From the NCBI RefSeq assembly GCF_024169315.1, contig NZ_JALJWR010000001.1, positions 269,501 to 333,500 of the forward strand: a stretch of DNA of 64,000 bases, in the 5' to 3' direction. The stretch comes from Pseudomonas migulae. GTDB taxonomy: Bacteria > Pseudomonadota > Gammaproteobacteria > Pseudomonadales > Pseudomonadaceae. Positions 16,552-23,914 of this stretch are shown here, piece after piece (the first letter of the stretch is position 1; every line of letters starts with the position of its first letter). The notes under the pieces were generated by a model. The model was not told the DNA's origin and did not search any database. It saw nothing but the letters and a program-made list of their open reading frames with translations. Both the position numbers and the translations under genes were made by a program.

Positions 16552-17083
16552 AATAAAGCCCCTTGACCATTTGGTGATCTTTCAAAGTTGATTCGCTAAT
16601 ACAGGTAGCCCATCGGTTAGTTGATCCCTGGCACCGAAACCAGGACGTCAGCGGTCTGCCGCCAAAATGACGGGGTCCCGCGTCTGTTGCATGTAGTCGT
16701 GTTGAATAACTGCTACGCAATAGCGTCACAACGAAGAGAAGCAGCGATAACCTTCGGGCCACTACCGACGTTTTCAGGGTCGGCCACAAGCTTCATGAGG
16801 ATTGATCGCCAGCGCTTCTCGTCCTTGTACTGGACGTTCGGGCCAGGTCAGCTTCTTCAATCTGCCTTGTGGGCAGCGTGTATCCGGGAAAAACAGCTCG
16901 GCGGTCAGACGAGCTTGCTCAAACATGTTGCCGTACTCCCGATCGGGGAGATGTCTGCATCATGCAAGGGCAAATCGGAGGCGTCAACGGTTTTGTAGTG
17001 ATTATTTTCAAGCACTACATATTGTCGGACAAAGCTGTTTGGAATGAAAAGGTGAGGCAGGAAGACGCCATTCAGGACGATGG
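16552..17083. other. Gene-poor gap with one possible small ORF
   Basis: 532 bases in which no recognisable gene, REP or RNA is seen. Base composition is less GC-rich than the neighbours in its right part (TTTTGTAGTGATTATTTTC near 16992). The only coding-like stretch is the minus-strand ORF at 16726-16926, listed separately. Confidence 0.5.
16726..16926 (-). CDS. Possible small hypothetical protein
   Basis: 66 codons starting MFEQARLTAELFFPDTRCP and ending PKVIAAFSSL. GGGAG stands eight bases upstream of the ATG, a good spacing, and amino-acid composition is protein-like. It has no family I recognise and could be a remnant of a longer gene. It lies downstream of the GNAT gene on the same strand. 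Confidence 0.3.
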
Positions 17084-17575
17084 TTACGCGCTTTGGAAGC
17101 GGTAGAAGGTGCAGGGATATCCGTCCACCGGCTGCTGATGCAGGGCGAAAATGCCACCGGTAAGATCAGTCATCACCCGAGCCCAGAACAACCGCGCGGG
17201 CTGATTGGCGTCGATGTGGAAAATCTGCCATTGACCGGGGAGCTGGCTCAAGAGGGTGGAAACGACAAACGTCGCGACACCCTGGCCACGAAAGCGGCGG
17301 CTGACGAACAGGTAGCCGATGTTGTGTTCGGCACCGGGAAGATGGGTGTGGTTATCCACGGTCACGAAACCGGCCAGTTCCCCGTCGACCTTGATCAGAT
17401 ACGGGCGGGTGGCGGGGTTGCGCCAGTAATCCTGTTGGTCCTGGATGTTGAAGAAACCATTCGCACCAAATTTCAGCGGCAGCCATTCACTGAAGTCGTG
17501 CAGGTAGAACTGCATCAGGTTTTCAATGGTTTCCAGTTCATCGCGCTGTGCGGCGTGCAGTTCAATCGAAGGCAT
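17084..17575 (-). CDS. GNAT family N-acetyltransferase
   Basis: 163 aa. The acetyl-CoA-binding region is visible as IGYLFVSRRFRGQGVATFVVSTLL (a Q/R-x-x-G-x-G/A pattern, residues about 90-113), preceded by PYLIKVDGELAGFVTVD. AGGAGC precedes the ATG. It follows topB by 53 bases on the same strand and may be co-transcribed. Substrate unknown. Confidence 0.85.
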   Translation of the reverse strand: MPSIELHAAQRDELETIENLMQFYLHDFSEWLPLKFGANGFFNIQDQQDYWRNPATRPYLIKVDGELAGFVTVDNHTHLPGAEHNIGYLFVSRRFRGQGVATFVVSTLLSQLPGQWQIFHIDANQPARLFWARVMTDLTGGIFALHQQPVDGYPCTFYRFQSA

Positions 17576-17628
17576 GCGGGCTCGCTCCTGATGTCAGCGG
17601 ATTTGATGAACAGTAGACCATCGCTCGA

Positions 17629-19578
17629 TCAAGCCTTGCTCGCCGGTTTCGCCGTGCGTTTGCTGGCGGTAGCGGGTTTGCGCTTGGTCGGTTTGCGTTT
17701 GTTTTTCCACGGTGCGGCGCCGCGTCCGGCAGGGCTTGCCGGGCCGCTGATGGTCAGGCTGAGGCCGGCACAGCGGGCCACCTGCTTGCTCATCCACGCG
17801 GCTTGTTTGGTGACGAACTCTTCCAGGCTCATTTCGCCGCTTTGCACCATGTCCAGCGCCTGTTCCCAGATTGCCGTGGTGCCCGGGTCGGCAATCGCGC
17901 GCGGCACCGCATCGATCAGGCTGAACGCGGCCGGCGTCGCGGCCAGGGCCTTGCCGTTCTTGATCAGGTAACCACGATCGAGCAAGCCCTGGATGATCGA
18001 GGCGCGGGTGGCTTCGGTGCCGATGCCGGTGGTGTCCTTGAGTTTCTGCTTGAGCAGCGGGTCTTCCACCAGTTTGGCGACGTTCTTCATCGCCTTGATC
18101 AGGTCACCTTCGGTGAATGGCTTGGGCGGTTGGGTCCAGAGGTCCTTGAGTTTCACATCGGCCACTGCGCATTCACGCCCTTCGGCCAATGTCGGCAGTG
18201 TTTGCGGTGCCGGTGCTTCACGGCCCTTGGCCGGGGCGAGGGCCTCGGGCAAGGCGCGTTTCCAGCCAGGCTCGATGATCTGCTTGCCGACGGCGCGCAA
18301 GTCTTCACCGGCACAGTCGAAGTCAGCCTGGGTCCGGTCGTATTCATGATTGGGCAGAAACTGCGCCAGATAACGCGCCCGGATCAAGGTGTAGACCGCA
18401 CGCTGCTTGCCCGCCAGCCGATCAAGGTTTTTTGCCGCGGCAGTCGGGATGATGCCGTGGTGAGCGCTGACTTTCGCGTCGTTCCATGCCCGTGAGCGCC
18501 GCTGTGGTTCCAGGTAATCCTGCAAGGCGTTGAGGGCGGGATCAGCCTGCCTCAACGCCGCCAGAATACCTGGCGCTTCGCTGTGTTGACTGAGCGGCAG
18601 GTAGCCACAATCACTGCGCGGATAGGTAATGACCTTGTGGGTTTCGTAAAGCGCCTGAGCGATGTCGAGGGTTTCCTGAGCGCCGAGGCCAAGCTTCTTC
18701 GAACAGATTTCCTGCAGGGTGCCCAGGTCGAACGGCAGCGGTGCCACTTCACGCATCCGCTCGGTGCGCAGCTTGATCACCCGCGCACTCGCCGCACTGC
18801 CAATCGCTGCCGCCGCTTGTTGCGCCAGTGTCTGGTTGAGGCAGCGATCCTGATCGTCGCAAGCGTCGGAGGCCGCGCGCCACTGCGCGGTGAACGCAGT
18901 GCCATCGTGCAGCAGTTGCACGTCGATGGCCCAGTAAGCCACCGGGACGAAATCGGCAATGCTGCGGTCGCGATCCACCACCAGCCGCAGGGTCGGCGTT
19001 TGCACCCGGCCGACCGGCAACACGCCCTGATAACCGGACTGACGCCCCAGCAACGTGAACAACCGGCTCATGTTCATCCCGATCAGCCAGTCGGCCCGTG
19101 AACGTCCCAATGCCGAATGATAGAGGCTGAACGTTTCCGCTCCCGGTTTCAGTGCAGCCAACGCCTTGCGGATTGACGCATCGTCCAGCGCCGAGAGCCA
19201 CAACCGCTGGATCGGCCCGCGATATCGACAATGCTCCACCAGTTCCCGGGCGATCATCTCGCCCTCACGGTCGGCATCGGTGGCGATCACCAGCTCATCG
19301 GCCTCGCCGAGCAAGCGTTTGACGGCCTTGTATTGACTGGCGGTGCGCGGCTTGACGGTCATTTTCCATTTGTCCGGAATGATCGGCAGATCCGCCAGCA
19401 CCCAGCGTTTGTAGCGCGCGTCATAGGCATCCGGCGGCGCGGTTTCCAGCAGATGGCCGATGCACCAGGTCACCGTGACGTCCGTTCCCAGCCAGCAGCC
19501 GTCGCCGCGACGCCGGGCGCCGAGCACGGCCGCAATGTCTTTGGCCTGGGAAGGTTTTTCACAGAGGTACAACCGCAT
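17629..19578 (-). CDS. topB: DNA topoisomerase III
   Basis: 649 aa type IA topoisomerase that decatenates single-stranded DNA intermediates. The Toprim domain carries Glu7 (LCEKPSQA) and Asp101-x-Asp103-x-Glu105 (ATDADREGE). The catalytic Tyr319 is in HKVITYPRSDCGYLP, and GVLPVGRVQTPTL is the typical domain II motif. The last 30 residues are Lys/Arg-rich (KRKPTKRKPATASKRTAKP), a probable non-specific DNA-binding tail. I chose the MRLYLCEKPS start; an ATG three codons upstream (19587) is equally possible because neither has a clear ribosome site. Confidence 0.94.
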   Translation of the reverse strand: MRLYLCEKPSQAKDIAAVLGARRRGDGCWLGTDVTVTWCIGHLLETAPPDAYDARYKRWVLADLPIIPDKWKMTVKPRTASQYKAVKRLLGEADELVIATDADREGEMIARELVEHCRYRGPIQRLWLSALDDASIRKALAALKPGAETFSLYHSALGRSRADWLIGMNMSRLFTLLGRQSGYQGVLPVGRVQTPTLRLVVDRDRSIADFVPVAYWAIDVQLLHDGTAFTAQWRAASDACDDQDRCLNQTLAQQAAAAIGSAASARVIKLRTERMREVAPLPFDLGTLQEICSKKLGLGAQETLDIAQALYETHKVITYPRSDCGYLPLSQHSEAPGILAALRQADPALNALQDYLEPQRRSRAWNDAKVSAHHGIIPTAAAKNLDRLAGKQRAVYTLIRARYLAQFLPNHEYDRTQADFDCAGEDLRAVGKQIIEPGWKRALPEALAPAKGREAPAPQTLPTLAEGRECAVADVKLKDLWTQPPKPFTEGDLIKAMKNVAKLVEDPLLKQKLKDTTGIGTEATRASIIQGLLDRGYLIKNGKALAATPAAFSLIDAVPRAIADPGTTAIWEQALDMVQSGEMSLEEFVTKQAAWMSKQVARCAGLSLTISGPASPAGRGAAPWKNKRKPTKRKPATASKRTAKPASKA

Positions 19579-19709
19579 AACCACCATCGTTCATCAGCTG
19601 CCGGGAGGTGCACAGAATGGCGGCTGATGAGCGATGGAGCAATCTTTATCTGTATGGATGTACAGCTCGTACATGTCCAGACATTGCAACGATCTGCAGA
19701 TCGTGGTGT

Positions 19710-20672
19710 TCAATGAGAGGACACGAACTGCGCGTTCTCCAGGGGCGGCAGGGCGAACGAGCCTTTCATTCGCGTCACCTCATCGGTGGGTGTACGACCA
19801 AACAGCCTTTTGAATTCGCGACTGAACTGCGAACCGCTTTCATAGCCGACTTGCGAAGCGGCCGACGCGACGCTGCAACCGTTGCGCGCCATCAGCAGCC
19901 GGGCCTGATGCAGGCGCGTGGTCTTCAGGTACTGCATCGGCGAGGTATGGGTGATCGCTTTGAAATGAGCGTGGAAGGTCGGCACGCTCATGTTGGCCTC
20001 CCTGGCCAGAACTTCCACCTCCAGCCGTTCGCCGAGGCTGGCGTGGATTTTTCGCAGGGCCAGGGATATTCGGCCAAAACGGCCTTTGGCGGTGAGGGCG
20101 GCGCGCATCGATCCGCCCTGGGCGCCGGTAAGAATCCGGTAATAAATCTCCCGCACCAGGGCCGGCCCGAGCAGGCGACTGTCCAGCGGCGAGTCGAGCG
20201 CCTCCAGCAGCCTCAGGACCGATTGGCTCAGACGCGGCTCCATGGGCGAGGCGAACATGCCTTGGGGCGCCGCGAAAGGTTGGTCGTCGAGTTGCAATAT
20301 CAGCTCGGCGACGAGGTTGAAGTCCAGGTGCAGATAGATCGCCAACAGCGGTTCGTCCTCACTGGCGTCGGTTTCCATGGTGAAGGGCACCGGGACAGTC
20401 ACCGCCAGATAATGCCGGGCATCGTAGAGGTAGGTCGTTTCCCCCCAGTAACCTCGTTTGCGCCCCTGGCAGACAATGACGATGCCCGGATCGTAAAGCA
20501 CCGGGGTGCGATGCAGCGGACGGTTCGAGCGCAGCAAACGCACATCCGCCAGCGCGGTGAGGTTGTAGCCTTCGTCCGGGGCGAGCCGGCCGAGCAGGGC
20601 GATCATCCGTTGCTGGCAATCGTTTTGGTCTACGGCTGGTAGGCTCACGTTTCGGTCCTGCTGCGTGTTCAT
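19710..20672 (-). CDS. AraC family transcriptional regulator
   Basis: 320 aa. An AraC_N-type cupin domain (LLRSNRPLHRTPVLYDPGIVIVCQGRKRGYWG... to about residue 180) precedes a C-terminal double helix-turn-helix (EVLAREANMSVPTFHAHFKAITHTSPMQYLK and VASAASQVGYESGSQFSREFKRLFG). The reading frame continues upstream, but homology starts at MNTQQDRNV. It is divergent from an SDR gene, its probable target; regulators of this subfamily often control a neighbouring oxidoreductase. Confidence 0.88.
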   Translation of the reverse strand: MNTQQDRNVSLPAVDQNDCQQRMIALLGRLAPDEGYNLTALADVRLLRSNRPLHRTPVLYDPGIVIVCQGRKRGYWGETTYLYDARHYLAVTVPVPFTMETDASEDEPLLAIYLHLDFNLVAELILQLDDQPFAAPQGMFASPMEPRLSQSVLRLLEALDSPLDSRLLGPALVREIYYRILTGAQGGSMRAALTAKGRFGRISLALRKIHASLGERLEVEVLAREANMSVPTFHAHFKAITHTSPMQYLKTTRLHQARLLMARNGCSVASAASQVGYESGSQFSREFKRLFGRTPTDEVTRMKGSFALPPLENAQFVSSH

Positions 20673-20835
20673 TGGGGATGAATGTGAACCCGCCGTCCGC
20701 ACAAAGCAATCAATCCATAGGATTAGGCAAATAACTTGTAGCAATGGGCGTTCAGTCAGCGCGTCCGCGCTTCTACCATGGTGTCGAGCCTGACTGCCGC
20801 GCTGTGTGGCAGCAATACCGAGGTGGAATGTGACC

Positions 20836-21669
20836 ATGAGTACGAAAAAGACCCTCTTCATCACTGGCGTCAGCAGCGGTTTCGGCAAGGCGTTGGCCAA
20901 CGAGGCACTCGCGGCGGGGCATCGGGTGATCGGCACCGTGCGCGGCGAATCGGCGCGGGTTGAATTCGAGGCGCATGCCTCGAAACAGGCGTTCGGTCGA
21001 TGCCTGGATGTCACTGACTTCGCGCGCATCGACGCGGTGGTGGCTGAGGTCGAAGCCAGCCTCGGCCCGGTGCATGTCTTGGTCAATAACGCCGGGTATG
21101 GCCACGAAGGTATTTTCGAGGAGTCGGCCCTTGAAGAAATGCGCCAGCAGTTCGAGGTGAATGTGTTCGGCGCGGTGGCGGTGACCAAGGCGTTCGTGCC
21201 CTTTTTTCGCCAGCGCCGGGCAGGGCACATCATCAACATCACGTCGATGGGCGGTTTCATCACGATGCCTGGCATTGCCTATTACTGCGGGAGCAAGTTT
21301 GCACTGGAGGGGATTTCCGACACCTTGAGCAAGGAACTCAAGCCATTCGGCATCGCGGTCACGGCCGTTGCGCCGGGTTCGTTTCGCACCGATTGGGCCG
21401 GGCGTTCAATGCGTCGATCCGAACGCAGCATTGCCGAATACGATGCCTCCTTCGATCCGATCCGTAGCGCGCGGCAGAACAAGAGCGGCAAACAGTTGGG
21501 CGATCCGGTGAAAGCCGCGCGAGCCATGCTGACGTTGATTGACAGTGAGGCGCCACCCGCGCACCTGTTGCTCGGGAGCGACGCGTTGCAGCTGGTACGC
21601 GAGCGGCTGGAGGCGATGACGCGCGATATCGAGGCGTGGGAGGCGGTGAGCCGGTCCACGGACGGATAA
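20836..21669 (+). CDS. Short-chain dehydrogenase/reductase
   Basis: 277 aa. The NAD(P)-binding motif is a variant TGVSSGFG near residues 9-16, then NNAGYGHEG, and the catalytic Tyr-x-x-x-Lys in YYCGSKFALEG. This classical-SDR subgroup typically acts on small aldehydes, ketones or steroids; substrate unknown. It starts 163 bases from the divergent AraC gene. Confidence 0.9.
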   Translation: MSTKKTLFITGVSSGFGKALANEALAAGHRVIGTVRGESARVEFEAHASKQAFGRCLDVTDFARIDAVVAEVEASLGPVHVLVNNAGYGHEGIFEESALEEMRQQFEVNVFGAVAVTKAFVPFFRQRRAGHIINITSMGGFITMPGIAYYCGSKFALEGISDTLSKELKPFGIAVTAVAPGSFRTDWAGRSMRRSERSIAEYDASFDPIRSARQNKSGKQLGDPVKAARAMLTLIDSEAPPAHLLLGSDALQLVRERLEAMTRDIEAWEAVSRSTDG

Positions 21670-21676
21670 AGCGCTT

Positions 21677-21807
21677 GATCCCGTTCGGCTGCGAAGCCGT
21701 CGTGATGGCAAAATCTGGGTTATACCTGACGTTGTGTTCTCACGTTTTGGGGCCGCTGCGCGGTCCATCGCGGGCAAGTCGGACCGCCGCTCGCACGCTC
21801 CCACAGG
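21677..21807. repeat. Degenerate REP-like remnants
   Basis: CCCGTTCGGCTGCGAAGCCG resembles the core of the second repeat family (compare 7248-7272), and CCATCGCGGGCAAGTCGGAC plus GCTCCCACAGG near 21750-21807 are halves of a broken REP doublet. No gene is seen in this 166-base gap. Confidence 0.5.
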
Positions 21808-21835
21808 TTTATCATCATCCCGAGGAACGCAATTC

Positions 21836-22204
21836 ATGAAAAGCTCCGGTCCCAGTCCTGTCATCACCATTGCCGAGCAGCCGGGCTGCCTGCTGGTGAA
21901 GTTTCACGATATTCAGGTGGCCGCGTCCACCCGCGCGCTGGTGCTGCTGGAGGCCAATTACCCTCCGGTGTATTACGTCCCGCGGGAGGACATCGACGAG
22001 CAATATTTTGCCCGCACCGATCACACCAGCTATTGCCCTTACAAGGGCGACGCGAGCTATTTTAGCCTGCAGATTACGGGGCATGAGGGGGCCAATGCGG
22101 CATGGAGTTATGAAAACCCCAAAGTGTCGGTAGAACAGATCAAGAATCATGTGGCCTTCTATCCCGATCAAGTGAAGTTCGAGATTCTCGAAAACATTGA
22201 ATGA
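21836..22204 (+). CDS. DUF427 domain protein
   Basis: 122 aa, mostly one DUF427 domain: VAASTRALVLLEANYPPVYYVPREDID, SYCPYKGDASYFSL and AAWSYENPKVSVEQIKNHVAFYPDQVKFE. The family is widespread and has a compact beta fold; function is not established. AGGAA lies nine bases before the ATG. A terminator follows at 22242. Confidence 0.88.
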   Translation: MKSSGPSPVITIAEQPGCLLVKFHDIQVAASTRALVLLEANYPPVYYVPREDIDEQYFARTDHTSYCPYKGDASYFSLQITGHEGANAAWSYENPKVSVEQIKNHVAFYPDQVKFEILENIE

Positions 22205-22241
22205 GGGGCGCTTCAGCGAAGATAGAGCTTCTAAGGCTGAC

Positions 22242-22275
22242 AACCCCGTCACACCTACGGGTGAGGCGGGGTTTG
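22242..22275 (+). terminator. Rho-independent terminator after the DUF427 gene
   Basis: AACCCCG (22242-22248) pairs with CGGGGTT (22267-22273), with TCAC/GTGA pairing inside and a short T-run. It insulates the iron-regulated operon that follows. Confidence 0.75.
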
Positions 22276-22312
22276 GCCAATACAGCTATTGCCAATCACC
22301 TCCTGTACCGAT

Positions 22313-22331
22313 GACAATGCGATTAATTATC
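22313..22331 (+). promoter_or_regulatory. Candidate Fur box
   Basis: GACAATGCGATTAATTATC agrees at 14 of 19 positions with the Fur consensus GATAATGATAATCATTATC. It lies 22 bases upstream of the sigma factor gene, where Fur would block transcription when iron is plentiful. Confidence 0.6.
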
Positions 22332-22353
22332 AGTCGCGAATTATTCCATTGTC

Positions 22354-22875
22354 ATGTCCGCCAACGATTTGTCCCTGCGCAGCGCCGTCAATGATCTGTA
22401 TTGCGACCACCACAGTTGGCTTAATGGCTGGCTGCGCAAGCGCTTGGGTAACGCCTTCGATGCGGCGGATCTGGCGCAGGACACCTTCGTCCGGGTGATC
22501 AAGGCGCGCAACGCGCTGGAGATACGCGAGCCGCGGCCGTACCTGTCGATGATCGCCAAGGGCTTGTTGATTGACCTGTTCCGCCGGCGTTCGCTGGAAC
22601 AGTCGTATCTGGAAGCCTTGGCGGCCATGCCCGAAGGGCAACAACCTTCGCTGGAAGAGCAGGCGATCCTGCTGCAAGCCCTGATGGAAATCGATCGTTT
22701 GCTGCAAGGGTTGGGGCCGAAGGTCAAACAGGCGTTCATTCTGTCTCAGTTCGAAGGCCTGACCTACCCGCAGATTGCCCAGCGCCTGGGCGTCAGCGTG
22801 CGCACCATCAACAATCACATGGCCAAGGCCATGGAGCATTGCTGTCTGATGCAAATCCAGTTGCAGCTGGCATGA
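22354..22875 (+). CDS. FecI-type ECF RNA polymerase sigma factor
   Basis: 173 aa. Sigma region 2 is seen in NAFDAADLAQDTFVRVIKAR and region 4 in LTYPQIAQRLGVSVRTINNHMAKAM. It belongs to the iron-starvation group that directs transcription of the adjacent TonB receptor gene when the receptor senses its siderophore. The stop overlaps the FecR start (ATGA). A candidate Fur box lies upstream. Confidence 0.93.
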   Translation: MSANDLSLRSAVNDLYCDHHSWLNGWLRKRLGNAFDAADLAQDTFVRVIKARNALEIREPRPYLSMIAKGLLIDLFRRRSLEQSYLEALAAMPEGQQPSLEEQAILLQALMEIDRLLQGLGPKVKQAFILSQFEGLTYPQIAQRLGVSVRTINNHMAKAMEHCCLMQIQLQLA

Positions 22876-23816
22876 GCCTTTCACCCGCCGAATTGAAGGC
22901 GATCAGTGTCGCGGCTCAGTGGTATGCACGCCTACAGTCAGGTGTCGCGACCGACACCGATCGCGCGGCATGGAACGAATGGCTGCTCGCCGACCCTGTG
23001 CACACTCAAGCCTGGCAGCGCATGGCCGCCGTCGGCGAGCAAATGAGTCGCGTGCCTGGCGCCTTGGCCTCACCGGCCTTGCGCGGCGCTGACAGCTCGC
23101 GTCGGCAGGTGTTGCGTAGTGTCGTGGTACTGGCCTCGGCCGGTTCGCTGGGTTGGTTGGGATGGCGCAGTGAAACAAGCCAGAACCTGTTCGCCGATTT
23201 CCGCACTGCCGTGGGTGAGCGCCGGGAATTCCGTCTGGCGGATGGCAGCTCATTGCTGCTGAATACCGACACGTCGGTCAACCAGCGTTTCGATGGGCAC
23301 CAACGGGTGCTGGAACTGTTGTGGGGCGAGATGCTTGTTACGACCGCTGTCGATCCTTCGCAGCGACCGTTCAAGGTGGTCACTCGCCATGGCGAGGTGC
23401 TGGCGCTGGGGACACGGTTTATCGTCCGGTCCGGGCATCAGGGCGGCGAGGTGGCCGTGCTTGAGAAGGCGGTGGAAGTGACTTCATCTGGCGTTGGCCC
23501 GAAGGTGCGCCTCGAGGCTGGCCAGTCCCTGAGTTTCAATCCTGCTTCACTCGGGACGGTACGGCGCAATGATGCTTCGACGGGCGCCTGGCAGCAGGGC
23601 AGCATCATCGCCATCAATCGTCCGTTGGCCGAGTTGCTGGCCGACCTGTCGCGCTATCGCACTGGCGTGCTGCGCTGTGATCCGCGCATTGCCCATCTGA
23701 AGGTGTCCGGCGCGTTCCCCATCGATAACACGGACCTGGCGCTGGCTGCGCTGGAAAGTGGTTTTTCCCTGCGTATCAGCCGATTCAGTCGCTATTGGGT
23801 CAATGTTTCCGGCTGA
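22872..23816 (+). CDS. FecR-type anti-sigma/sigma regulator
   Basis: 314 aa. The cytoplasmic N-terminal DUF4880 domain (AAQWYARLQSGVATDTDRAAWNEWL), a single membrane segment at about residues 82-102 (VLRSVVVLASAGSLGWLGW), then the periplasmic FecR domain (GERREFRLADGSSLLLNTD) and a STN-like C-terminus that contacts the receptor. It transmits the signal from the receptor to the sigma factor. Its start overlaps the sigma gene by four bases. Confidence 0.92.
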   Translation: MSLSPAELKAISVAAQWYARLQSGVATDTDRAAWNEWLLADPVHTQAWQRMAAVGEQMSRVPGALASPALRGADSSRRQVLRSVVVLASAGSLGWLGWRSETSQNLFADFRTAVGERREFRLADGSSLLLNTDTSVNQRFDGHQRVLELLWGEMLVTTAVDPSQRPFKVVTRHGEVLALGTRFIVRSGHQGGEVAVLEKAVEVTSSGVGPKVRLEAGQSLSFNPASLGTVRRNDASTGAWQQGSIIAINRPLAELLADLSRYRTGVLRCDPRIAHLKVSGAFPIDNTDLALAALESGFSLRISRFSRYWVNVSG

Positions 23817-23914
23817 GGCGACAAAAAATAATTTCAGTCTTTTGCACTTTTCATTCACATCGTTCGGCTCATCCCTCAGTGAGTTTTATTGATGATCTTT
23901 GGGGGAGGGTAAGC

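Noticed and set aside
16621..16998. A 125-codon plus-strand frame in the gap
   Set aside because: No ribosome site and no family; composition with many Ser, Arg and Cys looks like a shadow of the minus-strand ORF at 16726-16926.
19710..21275. A 521-residue extended version of the AraC regulator
   Set aside because: The upstream 200 codons run through the divergent promoter and into the SDR gene and show no homology; the regulator starts at 20672.
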